The notes beneath the pieces are model-generated. The model made no database searches. It worked only from the letters and a program-made list of their open reading frames with translations, and had not been told where the DNA came from. Below are positions 1 to 8,049 of a DNA stretch of 12,988 bases, piece by piece. Source of the stretch: Thermoleophilaceae bacterium (lineage in GTDB: Bacteria > Actinomycetota > Thermoleophilia > Solirubrobacterales > Thermoleophilaceae); the NCBI GenBank assembly GCA_013812485.1, contig JACCTJ010000060.1:1-12988 (forward strand). Direction: 5' to 3'. Each line of letters starts with the position of its first letter. Position 1 is the stretch's first letter. The position numbers and the translations under genes are program-made.

Positions 1-489
1 GCCTACGTGCTCGACCCCGAGGGCGCCTCCCCGGACCGCTGCAACCTCGGCCTCGTGGACCTCGAGGAGGCGACCGCGGACGACCTCGCCGAGGTCCGCG
101 AGCTGGTGGCCGAGCACGGCGAGCGCACCGACAGCGCGGTGGCCTCGCGTGTGCTGGCCGACTGGGAAGCCCTGCGCGGAGCGTGGGTCAAGGTCATGCC
201 GCGTGACTACAAGCGCGCCCTTGCCGAGGCCGCCGAGCGAGCCACGAAGATCGATGGCGAGTCGAACGGCGTGGCCGCACGCGGGGTCGAGTCGCCCGAC
301 GACGGCGCGGTCGGCGGGGTCTCCCCCGCGGGACCGGGCTCGGAGCCCGTCCACTCCGGTCAGCAGGAGGACATCGCGGAGGCCGCCGAGCGCGAGGGCG
401 AGGAGGCCGAGGACGCCAACCTCGACGACGCGCGCCAGGCCGCCGCCGCGGCCGCCGGCAAGGACCGCGCGGAGCCCTCGCATGGGTGA
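1..489 (+). CDS. gltB: Glutamate synthase (NADPH) large subunit, C-terminal end (partial)
   Basis: This is the last 162 codons of GltB; the 5' part lies outside the window. GltB takes the amide of glutamine, channels the ammonia and reductively aminates 2-oxoglutarate to glutamate, using electrons delivered through GltD. The visible part is the end of the C-terminal beta-helix domain (GXGXG): 'CNLGLVDLEEA', then a helical stretch with 'RVLADWEALRG' and the near-terminal signature 'WVKVMPRDYKRAL' at codons 62-74. The family usually ends soon after this signature, but here about 80 residues follow, rich in Gly, Ala, Glu and Asp, which look disordered. The identity is strengthened by gltD starting inside its 3' end (ATG at 482, stop at 487-489), so the two are translationally coupled. 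Confidence 0.9.
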   Translation, partial: AYVLDPEGASPDRCNLGLVDLEEATADDLAEVRELVAEHGERTDSAVASRVLADWEALRGAWVKVMPRDYKRALAEAAERATKIDGESNGVAARGVESPDDGAVGGVSPAGPGSEPVHSGQQEDIAEAAEREGEEAEDANLDDARQAAAAAAGKDRAEPSHG

Positions 490-1942
490 GCTCGGAGGGT
501 TCCTCAAGATCCACCGCCAAGACGGGCGCAAGCGTCCCGTGGGCGAGCGGAGGCACGACTTCCGCGAGTACACGACGGGGCTGACCGTGCCGGAGCTGCG
601 CGAGCAGGGCGCGCGCTGCATGGAGTGCGGCGTGCCCTTCTGCCACTCGGGCTGCCCGCTCGGCAACCTGATCCCGGACTGGAACGACCTCGTCTACCGC
701 GACCGCTGGCGCGAGGCCCTCGACGCGCTGCACGCCACCAACAACTTCCCGGAGTTCACCGGCCGCATCTGTCCGGCGCCGTGCGAGGCGGCCTGCGTGC
801 TCGACATCAACGACGACGCGGTGACGATCAAGCAGATCGAGGTGTCGATCATCGATCACGCCTTTGAGCAGGGCTGGGTCACCGCGCGCGTGCCCGAATG
901 GCGCAGCGGACGCTCGGTCGCGGTCGTGGGCTCGGGGCCCGCGGGGCTCGCCGCCGCCGCTCAGCTCAACCAGGCCGGGCACGCCGTCACCCTCTACGAG
1001 CGCCAGGACCGCATCGGCGGCCTCCTGCGTTACGGCGTGCCGGACTTCAAGCTCGACAAGGGCGTGGTCCAGCGCCGCGTCGACCTCCTGGCCGAGGAGG
1101 GCGTCGAGTTCGTGACCGGCGTCGAGGTCGGCCGCGACCTCGACGCGGGGGAGCTGCACGAGCGCTTCGACGCGATCGTGGTCGCCACCGGCTCGACCGT
1201 CCCGCGCGAGCTGCCCGTGCCGGGGCGCGAGCTCGACGGCGTGCACTTCGCCATGGAGTACCTCGAGCAGCGCAACCGCTACGTCGCCGGGGACGCCGGT
1301 CCCGCCAAGCCGATCTCGGCCGCCGGGCGCCACGTCGTCATCATCGGCGGTGGCGACACCGGCGCCGACTGCCTCGGCAACTCCCACCGCGAGCTGCCCG
1401 CGAGCGTGACCCAGATCGAGCTGCTGGCCGAGCCACCGCCCGAGCGGCCCGACGACAGGACGCCTTGGCCCACCTGGCCGCTGATCCTGCGCACCTCGCC
1501 CGCGCACGAGGAGGGCGGCGAGCGCCGCTTCGGCGCGATGACCACGGAGTTCAGCGGCGAGGCCGGGCGCGTCTCGCGGCTGCACGGCTACGAGGTCGGG
1601 GGCCCGCCCGACTTCGCCAAGATCGAGGGCTCGGACTTCGAGCTCCCGGCCGACCTCGTCCTCCTGGCCATGGGCTTCCTCCACCCCCAGCACGATGGCC
1701 TTGTCGAGCAGCTCGGCCTCGAGCGCGACGGGCGCGGAAACGTGCTCGCCGACGAGGAGGCGTGGGAGACCTCGACGGCCGGGGTCTTCGCCTGCGGCGA
1801 CTCCCGCCGGGGCCAGTCGCTGATCGTCTGGGCCATCGCCGAGGGCCGCAGGTGCGCCGCGGCCGTGGATCTCTACCTGGCCCGGCTCGACACCCGCAGG
1901 ACCGAGGACGACGGCGAGCTCCTCGCGGCGGCCTCGGCCTGA
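482..1942 (+). CDS. gltD: Glutamate synthase (NADPH) small subunit
   Basis: The 486-aa protein is the FAD-containing small subunit that passes electrons from NADPH to GltB, giving glutamate from glutamine and 2-oxoglutarate in the cytoplasm. The N-terminal Fe-S domain has Cys46, 49, 54 and 58 ('CMECGVPFCHSGCPLGN') and Cys97, 101 and 105 ('CPAPCEAAC'). The FAD Rossmann motif is GSGPAG at 150-155, the NADPH-binding motif GGGDTG at about 289-294, and the C-terminal flavin motif 'GVFACGDSRRGQSLIVWAI' is present. The length is normal for the family. The start was chosen at ATG 482 because GGAG lies 7 nt upstream (471-474) and the first residues 'MGELGGFLKI' match typical GltD N-termini; the same frame stays open further upstream but that is gltB in another frame. 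The gene overlaps gltB by 8 nt and is followed at once by a GC hairpin. Confidence 0.96.
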   Translation: MGELGGFLKIHRQDGRKRPVGERRHDFREYTTGLTVPELREQGARCMECGVPFCHSGCPLGNLIPDWNDLVYRDRWREALDALHATNNFPEFTGRICPAPCEAACVLDINDDAVTIKQIEVSIIDHAFEQGWVTARVPEWRSGRSVAVVGSGPAGLAAAAQLNQAGHAVTLYERQDRIGGLLRYGVPDFKLDKGVVQRRVDLLAEEGVEFVTGVEVGRDLDAGELHERFDAIVVATGSTVPRELPVPGRELDGVHFAMEYLEQRNRYVAGDAGPAKPISAAGRHVVIIGGGDTGADCLGNSHRELPASVTQIELLAEPPPERPDDRTPWPTWPLILRTSPAHEEGGERRFGAMTTEFSGEAGRVSRLHGYEVGGPPDFAKIEGSDFELPADLVLLAMGFLHPQHDGLVEQLGLERDGRGNVLADEEAWETSTAGVFACGDSRRGQSLIVWAIAEGRRCAAAVDLYLARLDTRRTEDDGELLAAASA

Positions 1943-1958
1943 GCGCCGGTGACGGCGC
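1943..1958 (+). terminator. GC hairpin directly after gltD
   Basis: A 6-bp perfect stem (GCGCCG/CGGCGC) closed by a GTGA tetraloop begins at the first base after the gltD stop. No T-tract follows, so it may be a weak terminator or an mRNA 3'-end stabiliser. Confidence 0.45.
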
Positions 1959-2078
1959 AGCGTCCGCTCGAGGCGCGGCTCGGCGGCGATCGGGCCGGCG
2001 TCCTGCGGGCGCGGGGAGGTCGCGCCGGAGCGCCTTGAAGAAAGGCGCAGACCAGCTCTGCTGAGGTCCGGAACCGGT

Positions 2079-2084
2079 TATCCT
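2079..2084 (+). promoter_or_regulatory. Putative -10 element for the GGDEF-EAL gene
   Basis: TATCCT sits in the context 'GGTTATCCTTCGC', almost the same as the one before glnA ('GGTTAGCCTTCGC', 9382-9394). It is in the only sizeable gap before the 2138 gene. No convincing -35 box is visible at the right distance. The call rests on recurrence of the motif upstream of several genes in this window. Confidence 0.4.
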
Positions 2085-2137
2085 TCGCAGGCCGTCGACC
2101 GAATGAGGGAAGGATTCCCGCGAAAGGTCAAGGAGCG

Positions 2138-5100
2138 ATGAGCGCTGAGCAGGGAGGAGGGTCCGAGGGGGGAGGCGGTCTGTCCGCAATGGCGGATCCT
2201 GCGCGCGCGCTCGCCGAGATCCCCGTCGACCACGAGCAGCTCTTCGGCGAGGCGGCGCAACGACTTTCGCGGCTCGTCGGCGACCTGTGCGTCATCGCCA
2301 TGCTCGGCGAGCGGCCGGGGCGCTTCGAGCCGGTGGCGGTGCGCCACCGCAGCTCGAGCACGCGGCGGCTCGTCGAGAAGGCGTTGGCCGCGGCCGACCT
2401 CGACCCCGAAACCTGGCCGCTGGCCCGGCGGGCGGTTCAGACCGGCGAGCCTGTGCTGATCGACGACGTCCCCTCCGGCAGCCTGCTCGAGGTCGTGAAC
2501 CCCGTGCTGCGGCCCTATTTCGGCGAGCACAGCGTCAGCAGCCTGCTCTTCGTCCCGATCCGAGCCCGCGGACGGACGATCGGGCTCGCCGGCCTCGCCC
2601 GCGAAGGCGCTGAGCGCTCCTACACCTCCGACGACCAGAGCGTCGTCCAAGCCGTAGCCGATCAGGTCGCGCTGACCCTCGACAACGCTCGCCTGGTCGG
2701 GCTCCTGCGACGGCAGGGAGAGCTCGATGCCGCCCTGCTCGCGGCTCAGAGCGACCTCGGCGAGGGCGTCGCCGTGCTCGACCTCGAGACCAGGCGGCTC
2801 GCGCACGTGAACGAGGCCTTCGTGGAGATGACCGGCTACGCCGAGGACGAGCTCGAGGCCCTCTCCTCGTTCATGGACCTGCTCCCGGTCGAGGACGTGC
2901 CCGTGCGCGAGCAGGAGCTGCGCGAGCGCCGCAGCGCCGGCACGCGGACCGACCCCGACGGCGCCGTCCTCGTGCGCAAGGACGGCACGCGGATCGAGGT
3001 CGAGGTCTCGATTAAGCCGCTCGACGGAGACCGCGGCGACCGCGTGGTCGCCCTGGTGCGAGAGGTCACCGACCGCAACCGCAGCGAGCGCAAGGTCGGG
3101 CTCCAGGCCGACGTCCTCGACCAGGTCGACGCCGCGGTCAAGCGCTGGGCCCCCGACGGGACGGTCGTCCACTGGAACCGCGGCGCCGAGCGGCTCTACG
3201 GCTACTCCGCCGAGGAGACCCTCGGCCGGCCGCTGCGGGACCTGATCTGGCCGCAGGGAGGCGACGAGCGCGCGGCCGAGCTGCGCCGCGAGGTCACCGA
3301 GCGGGGGGAGTTCGAGGGCGAGCTCGCGCTGCGCCGCAAGGACGGCAGCACCTTCACCGCCTACAGCCGGATCGTCGGGGTGCGGAACTCCGAGGGAGGG
3401 CTCGACGGCTTCGTCGGGATCGCGGTCGACGCCACCGAGCGCCGGCGCGCGCGGGAGGAGCTCGAGCACAGCCGCGAGCGCTTCCGGGCCCAGTACAAGA
3501 GTCTGCCCATCCCGACGTACACCTGGAGGAGAGAGGGCGAGGACTTCGTGCTCGTCGACTTCAACGACGCCGCCTACCGGTTCACAGAGGGCCACATCGC
3601 CGACCTGCTCGGCGCCCACGCGAGCGAGTTGCACGGGCACGACCCGAAGATCCTCGCCGAGCTCCGCGAGGCGCTCGTCGCGACGGGGTCGCTGAGCCGC
3701 GAGATCGACTTCCCGATGCCGTCGATCGGCCAGACCAGGCGCCTGGCCATGACCTACGTCCACGTGCCGCCCAACGTCGTGATGGTCCACGCCGAGGACG
3801 TGACCGCGCGACGGCGGACCGAGGTCCGACTGCGCTTCCAGGCCGAGCTGCTTGACCGCGTCGACGCTGCGGTGGTGGCGCTCGACACCGAAGGGACGAT
3901 CACCCACTGGAACCGCTGCGCGCAGGAGTTCTACGGCTTCTCGGAGGCCGAGGCGGTGGGCGCCTCGATCTCCGACCTGGTGGCGCGTGTCGACGTCGAG
4001 GACCGCGAGGCGCTGCTCGAGCGGATCGGGACCGGCGAGGGTCCCTGGGAGGTGGAGTTCAAGCTCCGCCGCGCCGACGGGGAGGTCATCCCCGTCTACG
4101 CGCGCAACGCGACGGTGCGGGGCTCCGGCGGAGAGATCATCGGGTACGTCGGCGTCTCGGTGGACATCTCGGAGCGCCAGCGCGTACAGGAGAAGCTCCG
4201 CCAGGCCGAGGTTCGCTACCGCACTTTGGTCGAGCGACTGCCGGCCATCACCTTCGTCGCCGGCTTCGGCGAGGCGAGCTGGGTGTACGTCTCCCCCCAG
4301 GTCGAGTCGATGCTCGGGTACACGCCCGAGGAGTGGGAGGCCGACCCCGCCCTGTGGCGCAGCCGCCTCCACGCCGAGGACCGTGACCGCGTCTTGGCCG
4401 AGACCGCGCGCGCCGAGGCGAGCGGTGGGGCGATCGAGATCGAGTACCGCATCATGGCCAAGAGCGGCGACGTCCGCTGGGTCCGCCACGAAGCGCTGGT
4501 GCACGCCGGGACGGACGGCGACCCCGGCCAGACCGAGGGTTTGCTCACCGACATCACCGAGCGCAAGGCGTTCGAGTCGCAACTTCAGTTCCTGGCCGAC
4601 CACGACGGCCTGACCGGCCTCTTCAACCGCCGGCGCTTCCTCGAGGAGCTGGGCCAGGAGGTCCGGCTCGCCGAGCGTCAGCGCGAGCCCGGCTGCGTGC
4701 TCATGATCGACATCGACAACTTCAAGTACATCAACGACTCGCTCGGGCACCAGGCCGGCGACAGCCTCATCCGCAGCGTCGCGGGGATCCTCGAGCGCCG
4801 CCTGCGCGGCGGCGACACCCTCTCCCGCCTCGGCGGCGACGAGTTCGCCGTGCTGCTCCACGGCACGCGCTCCGACCGGGCGGTGACCGTGGCCGAGGGC
4901 CTGCTCGAGGCCCTCCGCGAGCGCGTGCACCTGCTCTCGGGCGAGCCCGTCCACATCACCGCGAGCGTCGGGATCGCCGAGCTCGAGCCCAGCGCCGCGG
5001 CCGAGGGGGCGCTCGCCGCCGCCGACCTCGCGATGTACGAGGCAAAGCGCGCCGGGCGCGACCGCCTAGCGGTCTTCTCGCCGGACATGCACGCGCGCGC

Positions 5101-5848
5101 CGAGGAGGGGCGCAGCTGGGCCGAGGAGATCCGTACCGCGCTCGACCGCGACCGCTTCCAGCTCTACTGCCAGCCGATCGTGGACCTGCGCACGGGGGCC
5201 GTGGCGCAGCACGAGCTCCTGCTGCGGATGCGCGGCCGCGGCGACGAGCTCGTCCCGCCCGCGTCCTTCCTTCCGATGGCCGAGCGCTTCGACCTCGTGC
5301 AGGCGATCGACCGGTGGGTGGTGGGCCAGGCCGTCGGCCTGATCGGGGAGCGCCGGCGCGGGGGCAGCCCGATCCGGGTCGCGGTCAACCTGTCCGGGCG
5401 GTCGATGGGCGACCCGGCGCTCACGAGCCACCTCCGCAAGGAGCTCGACCGGGGACCGGCGGAGGCCGACGATCTCGTCCTCGAGGTCGCCGAGACCGCG
5501 GCGACAGCGAACATGGAGCAGGCGCGCTCCTTCGCCGAGCGCGTCGCGCGGCTCGGCTGCCGGCTCTCGCTCGACAACTTCGGCTCGGGCTTCAGCTCCT
5601 TCTACTATCTCAAGTACCTGCCGGTCAACTACCTGAAGATCGACGGCGAGTTCGTGCGCAAGCTGGGGACGGGGCGGATCGACCAGGAGGTCGTCCGCTC
5701 GATCGTGCGGCTGGCCGGGAGCGTGGACACGCGGACGATCGCCGAGTTCGTGGGCGACCAGCCGACCTACGAGCTGCTGAGCGACTACGGCGTCGACTAC
5801 GCGCAGGGCTTTCACGTCGGAGCGCCGCGGCCCGTCGCGGCCATCTAG
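2138..5848 (+). CDS. GAF/multi-PAS diguanylate cyclase-phosphodiesterase (GGDEF-EAL)
   Basis: A 1236-aa cytoplasmic sensor protein without membrane segments. Order: GAF domain (about 30-190), five PAS-type domains (about 195-315, 322-437, 445-560, 567-682 and 690-812, the last including a PAC-like 'DITERK' end), GGDEF (about 815-980), EAL (about 995-1230). GGDEF is intact (899-903) with an inhibitory I-site RGGD (890-893) five residues before it, so it should make cyclic-di-GMP under product feedback. The EAL domain keeps E1026 (ELLLR), N1084, E1116, K1167, E1203 and Q1223, but the usual DDFG reads D1146-N1147-F-G, losing one metal-site aspartate; phosphodiesterase activity is doubtful. PAS2 and PAS4 are clearly similar to each other ('VDAAV...HWNR...'). 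Start: ATG 2138 has AAGGAG only 2 nt upstream, which is tight; ATG 2189 (codon 18) has GGAGG 13 nt upstream. Both leave the GAF domain whole. The signal sensed cannot be deduced. Confidence 0.93.
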   Translation: MSAEQGGGSEGGGGLSAMADPARALAEIPVDHEQLFGEAAQRLSRLVGDLCVIAMLGERPGRFEPVAVRHRSSSTRRLVEKALAAADLDPETWPLARRAVQTGEPVLIDDVPSGSLLEVVNPVLRPYFGEHSVSSLLFVPIRARGRTIGLAGLAREGAERSYTSDDQSVVQAVADQVALTLDNARLVGLLRRQGELDAALLAAQSDLGEGVAVLDLETRRLAHVNEAFVEMTGYAEDELEALSSFMDLLPVEDVPVREQELRERRSAGTRTDPDGAVLVRKDGTRIEVEVSIKPLDGDRGDRVVALVREVTDRNRSERKVGLQADVLDQVDAAVKRWAPDGTVVHWNRGAERLYGYSAEETLGRPLRDLIWPQGGDERAAELRREVTERGEFEGELALRRKDGSTFTAYSRIVGVRNSEGGLDGFVGIAVDATERRRAREELEHSRERFRAQYKSLPIPTYTWRREGEDFVLVDFNDAAYRFTEGHIADLLGAHASELHGHDPKILAELREALVATGSLSREIDFPMPSIGQTRRLAMTYVHVPPNVVMVHAEDVTARRRTEVRLRFQAELLDRVDAAVVALDTEGTITHWNRCAQEFYGFSEAEAVGASISDLVARVDVEDREALLERIGTGEGPWEVEFKLRRADGEVIPVYARNATVRGSGGEIIGYVGVSVDISERQRVQEKLRQAEVRYRTLVERLPAITFVAGFGEASWVYVSPQVESMLGYTPEEWEADPALWRSRLHAEDRDRVLAETARAEASGGAIEIEYRIMAKSGDVRWVRHEALVHAGTDGDPGQTEGLLTDITERKAFESQLQFLADHDGLTGLFNRRRFLEELGQEVRLAERQREPGCVLMIDIDNFKYINDSLGHQAGDSLIRSVAGILERRLRGGDTLSRLGGDEFAVLLHGTRSDRAVTVAEGLLEALRERVHLLSGEPVHITASVGIAELEPSAAAEGALAAADLAMYEAKRAGRDRLAVFSPDMHARAEEGRSWAEEIRTALDRDRFQLYCQPIVDLRTGAVAQHELLLRMRGRGDELVPPASFLPMAERFDLVQAIDRWVVGQAVGLIGERRRGGSPIRVAVNLSGRSMGDPALTSHLRKELDRGPAEADDLVLEVAETAATANMEQARSFAERVARLGCRLSLDNFGSGFSSFYYLKYLPVNYLKIDGEFVRKLGTGRIDQEVVRSIVRLAGSVDTRTIAEFVGDQPTYELLSDYGVDYAQGFHVGAPRPVAAI

Positions 5849-5850
5849 GC

Positions 5851-6682
5851 GGCCCCGCGACCACGGCGTTCGACCCCCACATCGGCCGCGCCTGGATCGA
5901 GCGCGTCCACGGGCGCGAGCGTGAGCGCCTGCGCGACCAGCTGGCGGTCGAGGAGCCGCTCGAGATCCGCGTCGACGGCGATGCCCTGGCCGTCACCATG
6001 CGAACCCCCGGCGAGGACGAGGAGCTCGCCGCCGGGTTCCTGGCCGGCGAAGGCCTGATCTCCGGGCCCGAGGACGTCGCGGCCGTGGGGTTGAGTGAGG
6101 ACCTGGCCGCGAACGTGATCGAGATAGGCACGCGCGGCGGTCTGCGCCGCGACCCCGCGGGCGAGCGGCGCTTCTACCTCACCTCGTCCTGCGGGGTGTG
6201 CGGGAAGGGCGCGCTCGAGTTCGTCCGCCGCCAGACGCCGCCCCAGGCCTCGAGCGCGCTGAGCGTAACGATCGAGCCCGAGGTCGTGCTCGCCGCGCCC
6301 GATCGCGCCCGCCGCGAGCAGGCCGCCTTCCGCCACACCGGCGGGCTCCACGCCACCGCGCTCTTCGCCGCGGACGGGGCGCTGCTCGTCCTGCGCGAGG
6401 ACGTAGGGCGCCATAATGCCATGGACAAGGCGCTCGGGTCGAGGTTGCTCGAGGGCGCCTATCCGCTCCTCGGGGCGAGCATCTACGCCTGCCTCAGCGG
6501 CCGGGCGTCGTTCGAGCTCGTGCAGAAAGGTCAACGTGGCCGGCCTCGCGGGCATCGTCGCGGTCGGCGCGCCCTCGACGCTGGCCGTCGAGCTGGCGCG
6601 TGAGGAGGGACTGCTGCTGTGCGGCTTTGTGCGCGGTGAGAGCTTCAACGTCTACGCGGGCTCGGACCGGCTCGCCGGCTGA
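5851..6682 (+). pseudogene. fdhD: Formate dehydrogenase accessory sulfurtransferase FdhD, frameshifted
   Basis: FdhD transfers sulfur from a cysteine desulfurase to the molybdenum cofactor of formate dehydrogenases. Diagnostic motifs are present: 'VEEPLEIRVDG', the redox pair in 'SSCGVCGKG', 'HTGGLHATAL' and '[14 protein letters not shown]'. Reading frame 1 runs through '[11 protein letters not shown]' at about 6525; the conserved ending '[20 protein letters not shown]' to '[12 protein letters not shown]' continues in frame 2 and stops at 6680-6682. One extra A in AAA 6526-6528 explains the shift. No ATG, GTG or TTG occurs in frame 1 between the end of the upstream gene (TAG 5846-5848) and the first conserved motif; the nearest candidates are ATC 5881, ATC 5896 and CTG 5929, so the start given is approximate. 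It is either a recent pseudogene or a good gene carrying sequence errors. No formate dehydrogenase gene is in the window. Confidence 0.85.
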
Positions 6683-6702
6683 GTGGCGCTCGCAGCGTGG
6701 AC

Positions 6703-6708
6703 TAGCAT
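6703..6708 (+). promoter_or_regulatory. Putative -10 element giving a leaderless cytochrome c mRNA
   Basis: TAGCAT lies 9 nt before the ATG at 6718 ('CTAGCATTCGCCC'), and there is no Shine-Dalgarno sequence. The same arrangement occurs before the HxlR gene (8951-8956), suggesting transcription starts at or very near the start codon. Confidence 0.5.
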
Positions 6709-6717
6709 TCGCCCGCG

Positions 6718-7206
6718 ATGAGCGTCTGGGTCTGGATCTTCCTGGTGCCGTGGGTCGTCCTCGGCATCGCCGCCGTCTTCGTGGCCTTCTCCGGCGGTCA
6801 GGGCCGGGCCCGCAAGGCCTATCTGACCGGCGGCTCCTTGGTCAAGGTGGGCATCCCCGCCCTCTACGTTCTGCTCGGGCTCGTCGTGCCCGCCGCGGTG
6901 ATCGCCTCCCAGCAGGGGTCGATCGGCGGGACGGAGTCGCTCGGGAGCACGGGCTCGAGCAAGGAGCTCGAGGAGGGCAAGGAGCTCTTCCGCGAGAACT
7001 GCGCGGCCTGCCACAGCCTCGGGGCGATCCAGGCCAAGGGCGTCACCGGGCCGAACCTCGACCGCCTCGGCGCCGTGGACGAGCAGCGCGTGCTCAACGC
7101 CATCAAGGACGGCGGCACGGGCAAGCTTCAGATGCCGGCCGGAATCCTCGACGGTGAGAACGCCGAGGCGGTGGCCGCCTACGTGGCTCGCACCGCCGGC
7201 CAGTAG
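6718..7206 (+). CDS. Membrane-anchored class I cytochrome c
   Basis: A 162-aa monohaem c-type cytochrome, expected to carry electrons at the outer face of the membrane. Two hydrophobic segments (about 4-24 and 44-64) are joined by a positively charged loop (R30, R32, K33, K43), which by the positive-inside rule places both the N-terminus and the haem domain outside. A Gly/Ser-rich linker (about 66-80) leads to the haem domain: CAACH at 95-99 binds the haem covalently and Met139 in 'KLQMPAG' is the likely sixth ligand. The ending 'VAAYVARTAGQ' is typical of small cytochrome c folds. The ATG was chosen because the first membrane segment starts right after it; it seems leaderless. The partner oxidoreductase is not visible here; a respiratory-chain or aa3-oxidase link is only a guess. 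Confidence 0.9.
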   Translation: MSVWVWIFLVPWVVLGIAAVFVAFSGGQGRARKAYLTGGSLVKVGIPALYVLLGLVVPAAVIASQQGSIGGTESLGSTGSSKELEEGKELFRENCAACHSLGAIQAKGVTGPNLDRLGAVDEQRVLNAIKDGGTGKLQMPAGILDGENAEAVAAYVARTAGQ

Positions 7207-7219
7207 GGGCCCGGAGACC

Positions 7220-7242
7220 TCGCGCCGCCCTTGGCGGCGTGA
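7220..7242. terminator. Hairpin between the convergent cytochrome c and SDR genes
   Basis: Stem 7220-7229 pairs with 7233-7242 (10 bp including one G-U) around a 3-nt loop; the core is CGCCGCC/GGCGGCG. It lies 13 nt after the cytochrome c stop and just past the likely end of the minus-strand SDR remnant, so it can serve both strands. There is no T-tract. Confidence 0.5.
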
Positions 7243-7255
7243 CCCGCCCCGCTGC

Positions 7256-8042
7256 TCAGACTCCAACGCGCCGGCGCCAGCGCGCGCGGCGCCACGTCCG
7301 ACGCGGTCGAGCAGCGACAGGCCCGGGAGGGCGAGGCGCGGGAAGCGGTGGAGGAGGCGCAACAGCTCGCCCCGCCAGGCGGGTACCACGGCCCGGGAGC
7401 GGCGGCCGTCGAGCAGCGCCATAGCCCGGTCGGCGACGTCGTCGACCGCCAGCGGGGCGGGACCCGCCACAGTATCGCCGCGTCCGGGCTGTCGACCTGG
7501 TCGCGCACCATGCGGGTGTCGATCACGTCGGGGCAGAGGGTCCGCACCTCGATCCTCCCGCCGGCCGCGTACAGGTCGCCCGCCAGCGAGGTGCCGAAGG
7601 CCAGCACGGCGTGCTTCGTCGCCGCGTAGACCGCGAGTCCCGGCGCGAGCCCGAGGGCCGAGAGCGAGGCCACGGTGAGGATCCGCCCGGGGTCCGGCAT
7701 CCGCTCGAGCGCCGTGCAGGACCCCCCTCAGGTTCACCGCCACGGTGAGCTCGACCTCGGCGTCGGTCTGTCCCCGCACCGGGCTCGAGAAGAGCACGCC
7801 GGCGTTGTTGACCCACACCGACAGCCGCCCTCGCATGGCGGCCTCTCGGGCCACCGCGCGGCACGCCTGCGGATCGCGCACGTCAAGGCCTGCCGACCAG
7901 GCCGGTGGAGCGAGCGCGCGGCGCGGTCCGCGGACTCGGCGTCGAGATCGGTGAGCAGCACGGCCAGGCCGCGCGCGGCCAGCCGGTCAGCGATGGCGAA
8001 GCCGAGACCACGTCCGGCCCCGGTGACGACGGCGGTCTCCAC
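7256..8042 (-). pseudogene. Short-chain dehydrogenase/reductase, broken by several frameshifts
   Basis: An NAD(P)-dependent SDR of about 260 residues can be read only by changing frame. Piece 1, from GTG 8042: 'ETAVVTGAGRGLGFAIADRL' with the cofactor motif TGxxxGxG, up to 'GRQA' at about 7890. Piece 2: 'DVRDPQACRAVAREA', 'VWVNNAGVLFSSP' (NNAG) to 'AVNLRGVLHG' at about 7708. Piece 3: 'GRILTVASLSALG' (catalytic Ser), 'YAATKHAV' (YxxxK), to 'DAAILW' at about 7468. Piece 4 returns to the frame of piece 2: 'PLAVDDVADRAMALLDGR' and 'FPRLALPGLSLLDRV'. The stop at 7256-7258 is reached only with one more shift. Most shifts fit loss of one base from a short C or G run. All key catalytic motifs survive, so decay is recent or the shifts are sequence errors. 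A -10-like TAGCTT precedes the start. It diverges from the CMD-like gene. The substrate is unknown. Confidence 0.82.
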
Positions 8043-8049
8043 CCCGCGC

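Noticed and set aside
194..1693. A 499-codon minus-strand open frame across gltB/gltD
   Set aside because: It is a shadow frame of gltD with repetitive Gly/Val/Asp/Arg composition and no motifs.
2078..4954. A 958-codon open frame on the minus strand
   Set aside because: It is the mirror of the GGDEF-EAL gene: in very GC-rich DNA the opposite strand stays open. It has no recognisable domain, whereas the plus strand encodes clear GAF, PAS and GGDEF motifs.
6520..6535. Programmed +1 frameshifting in fdhD
   Set aside because: There is no classical slippery sequence with a stop or rare codon at the shift site, and FdhD is not known for recoding; an indel is simpler.
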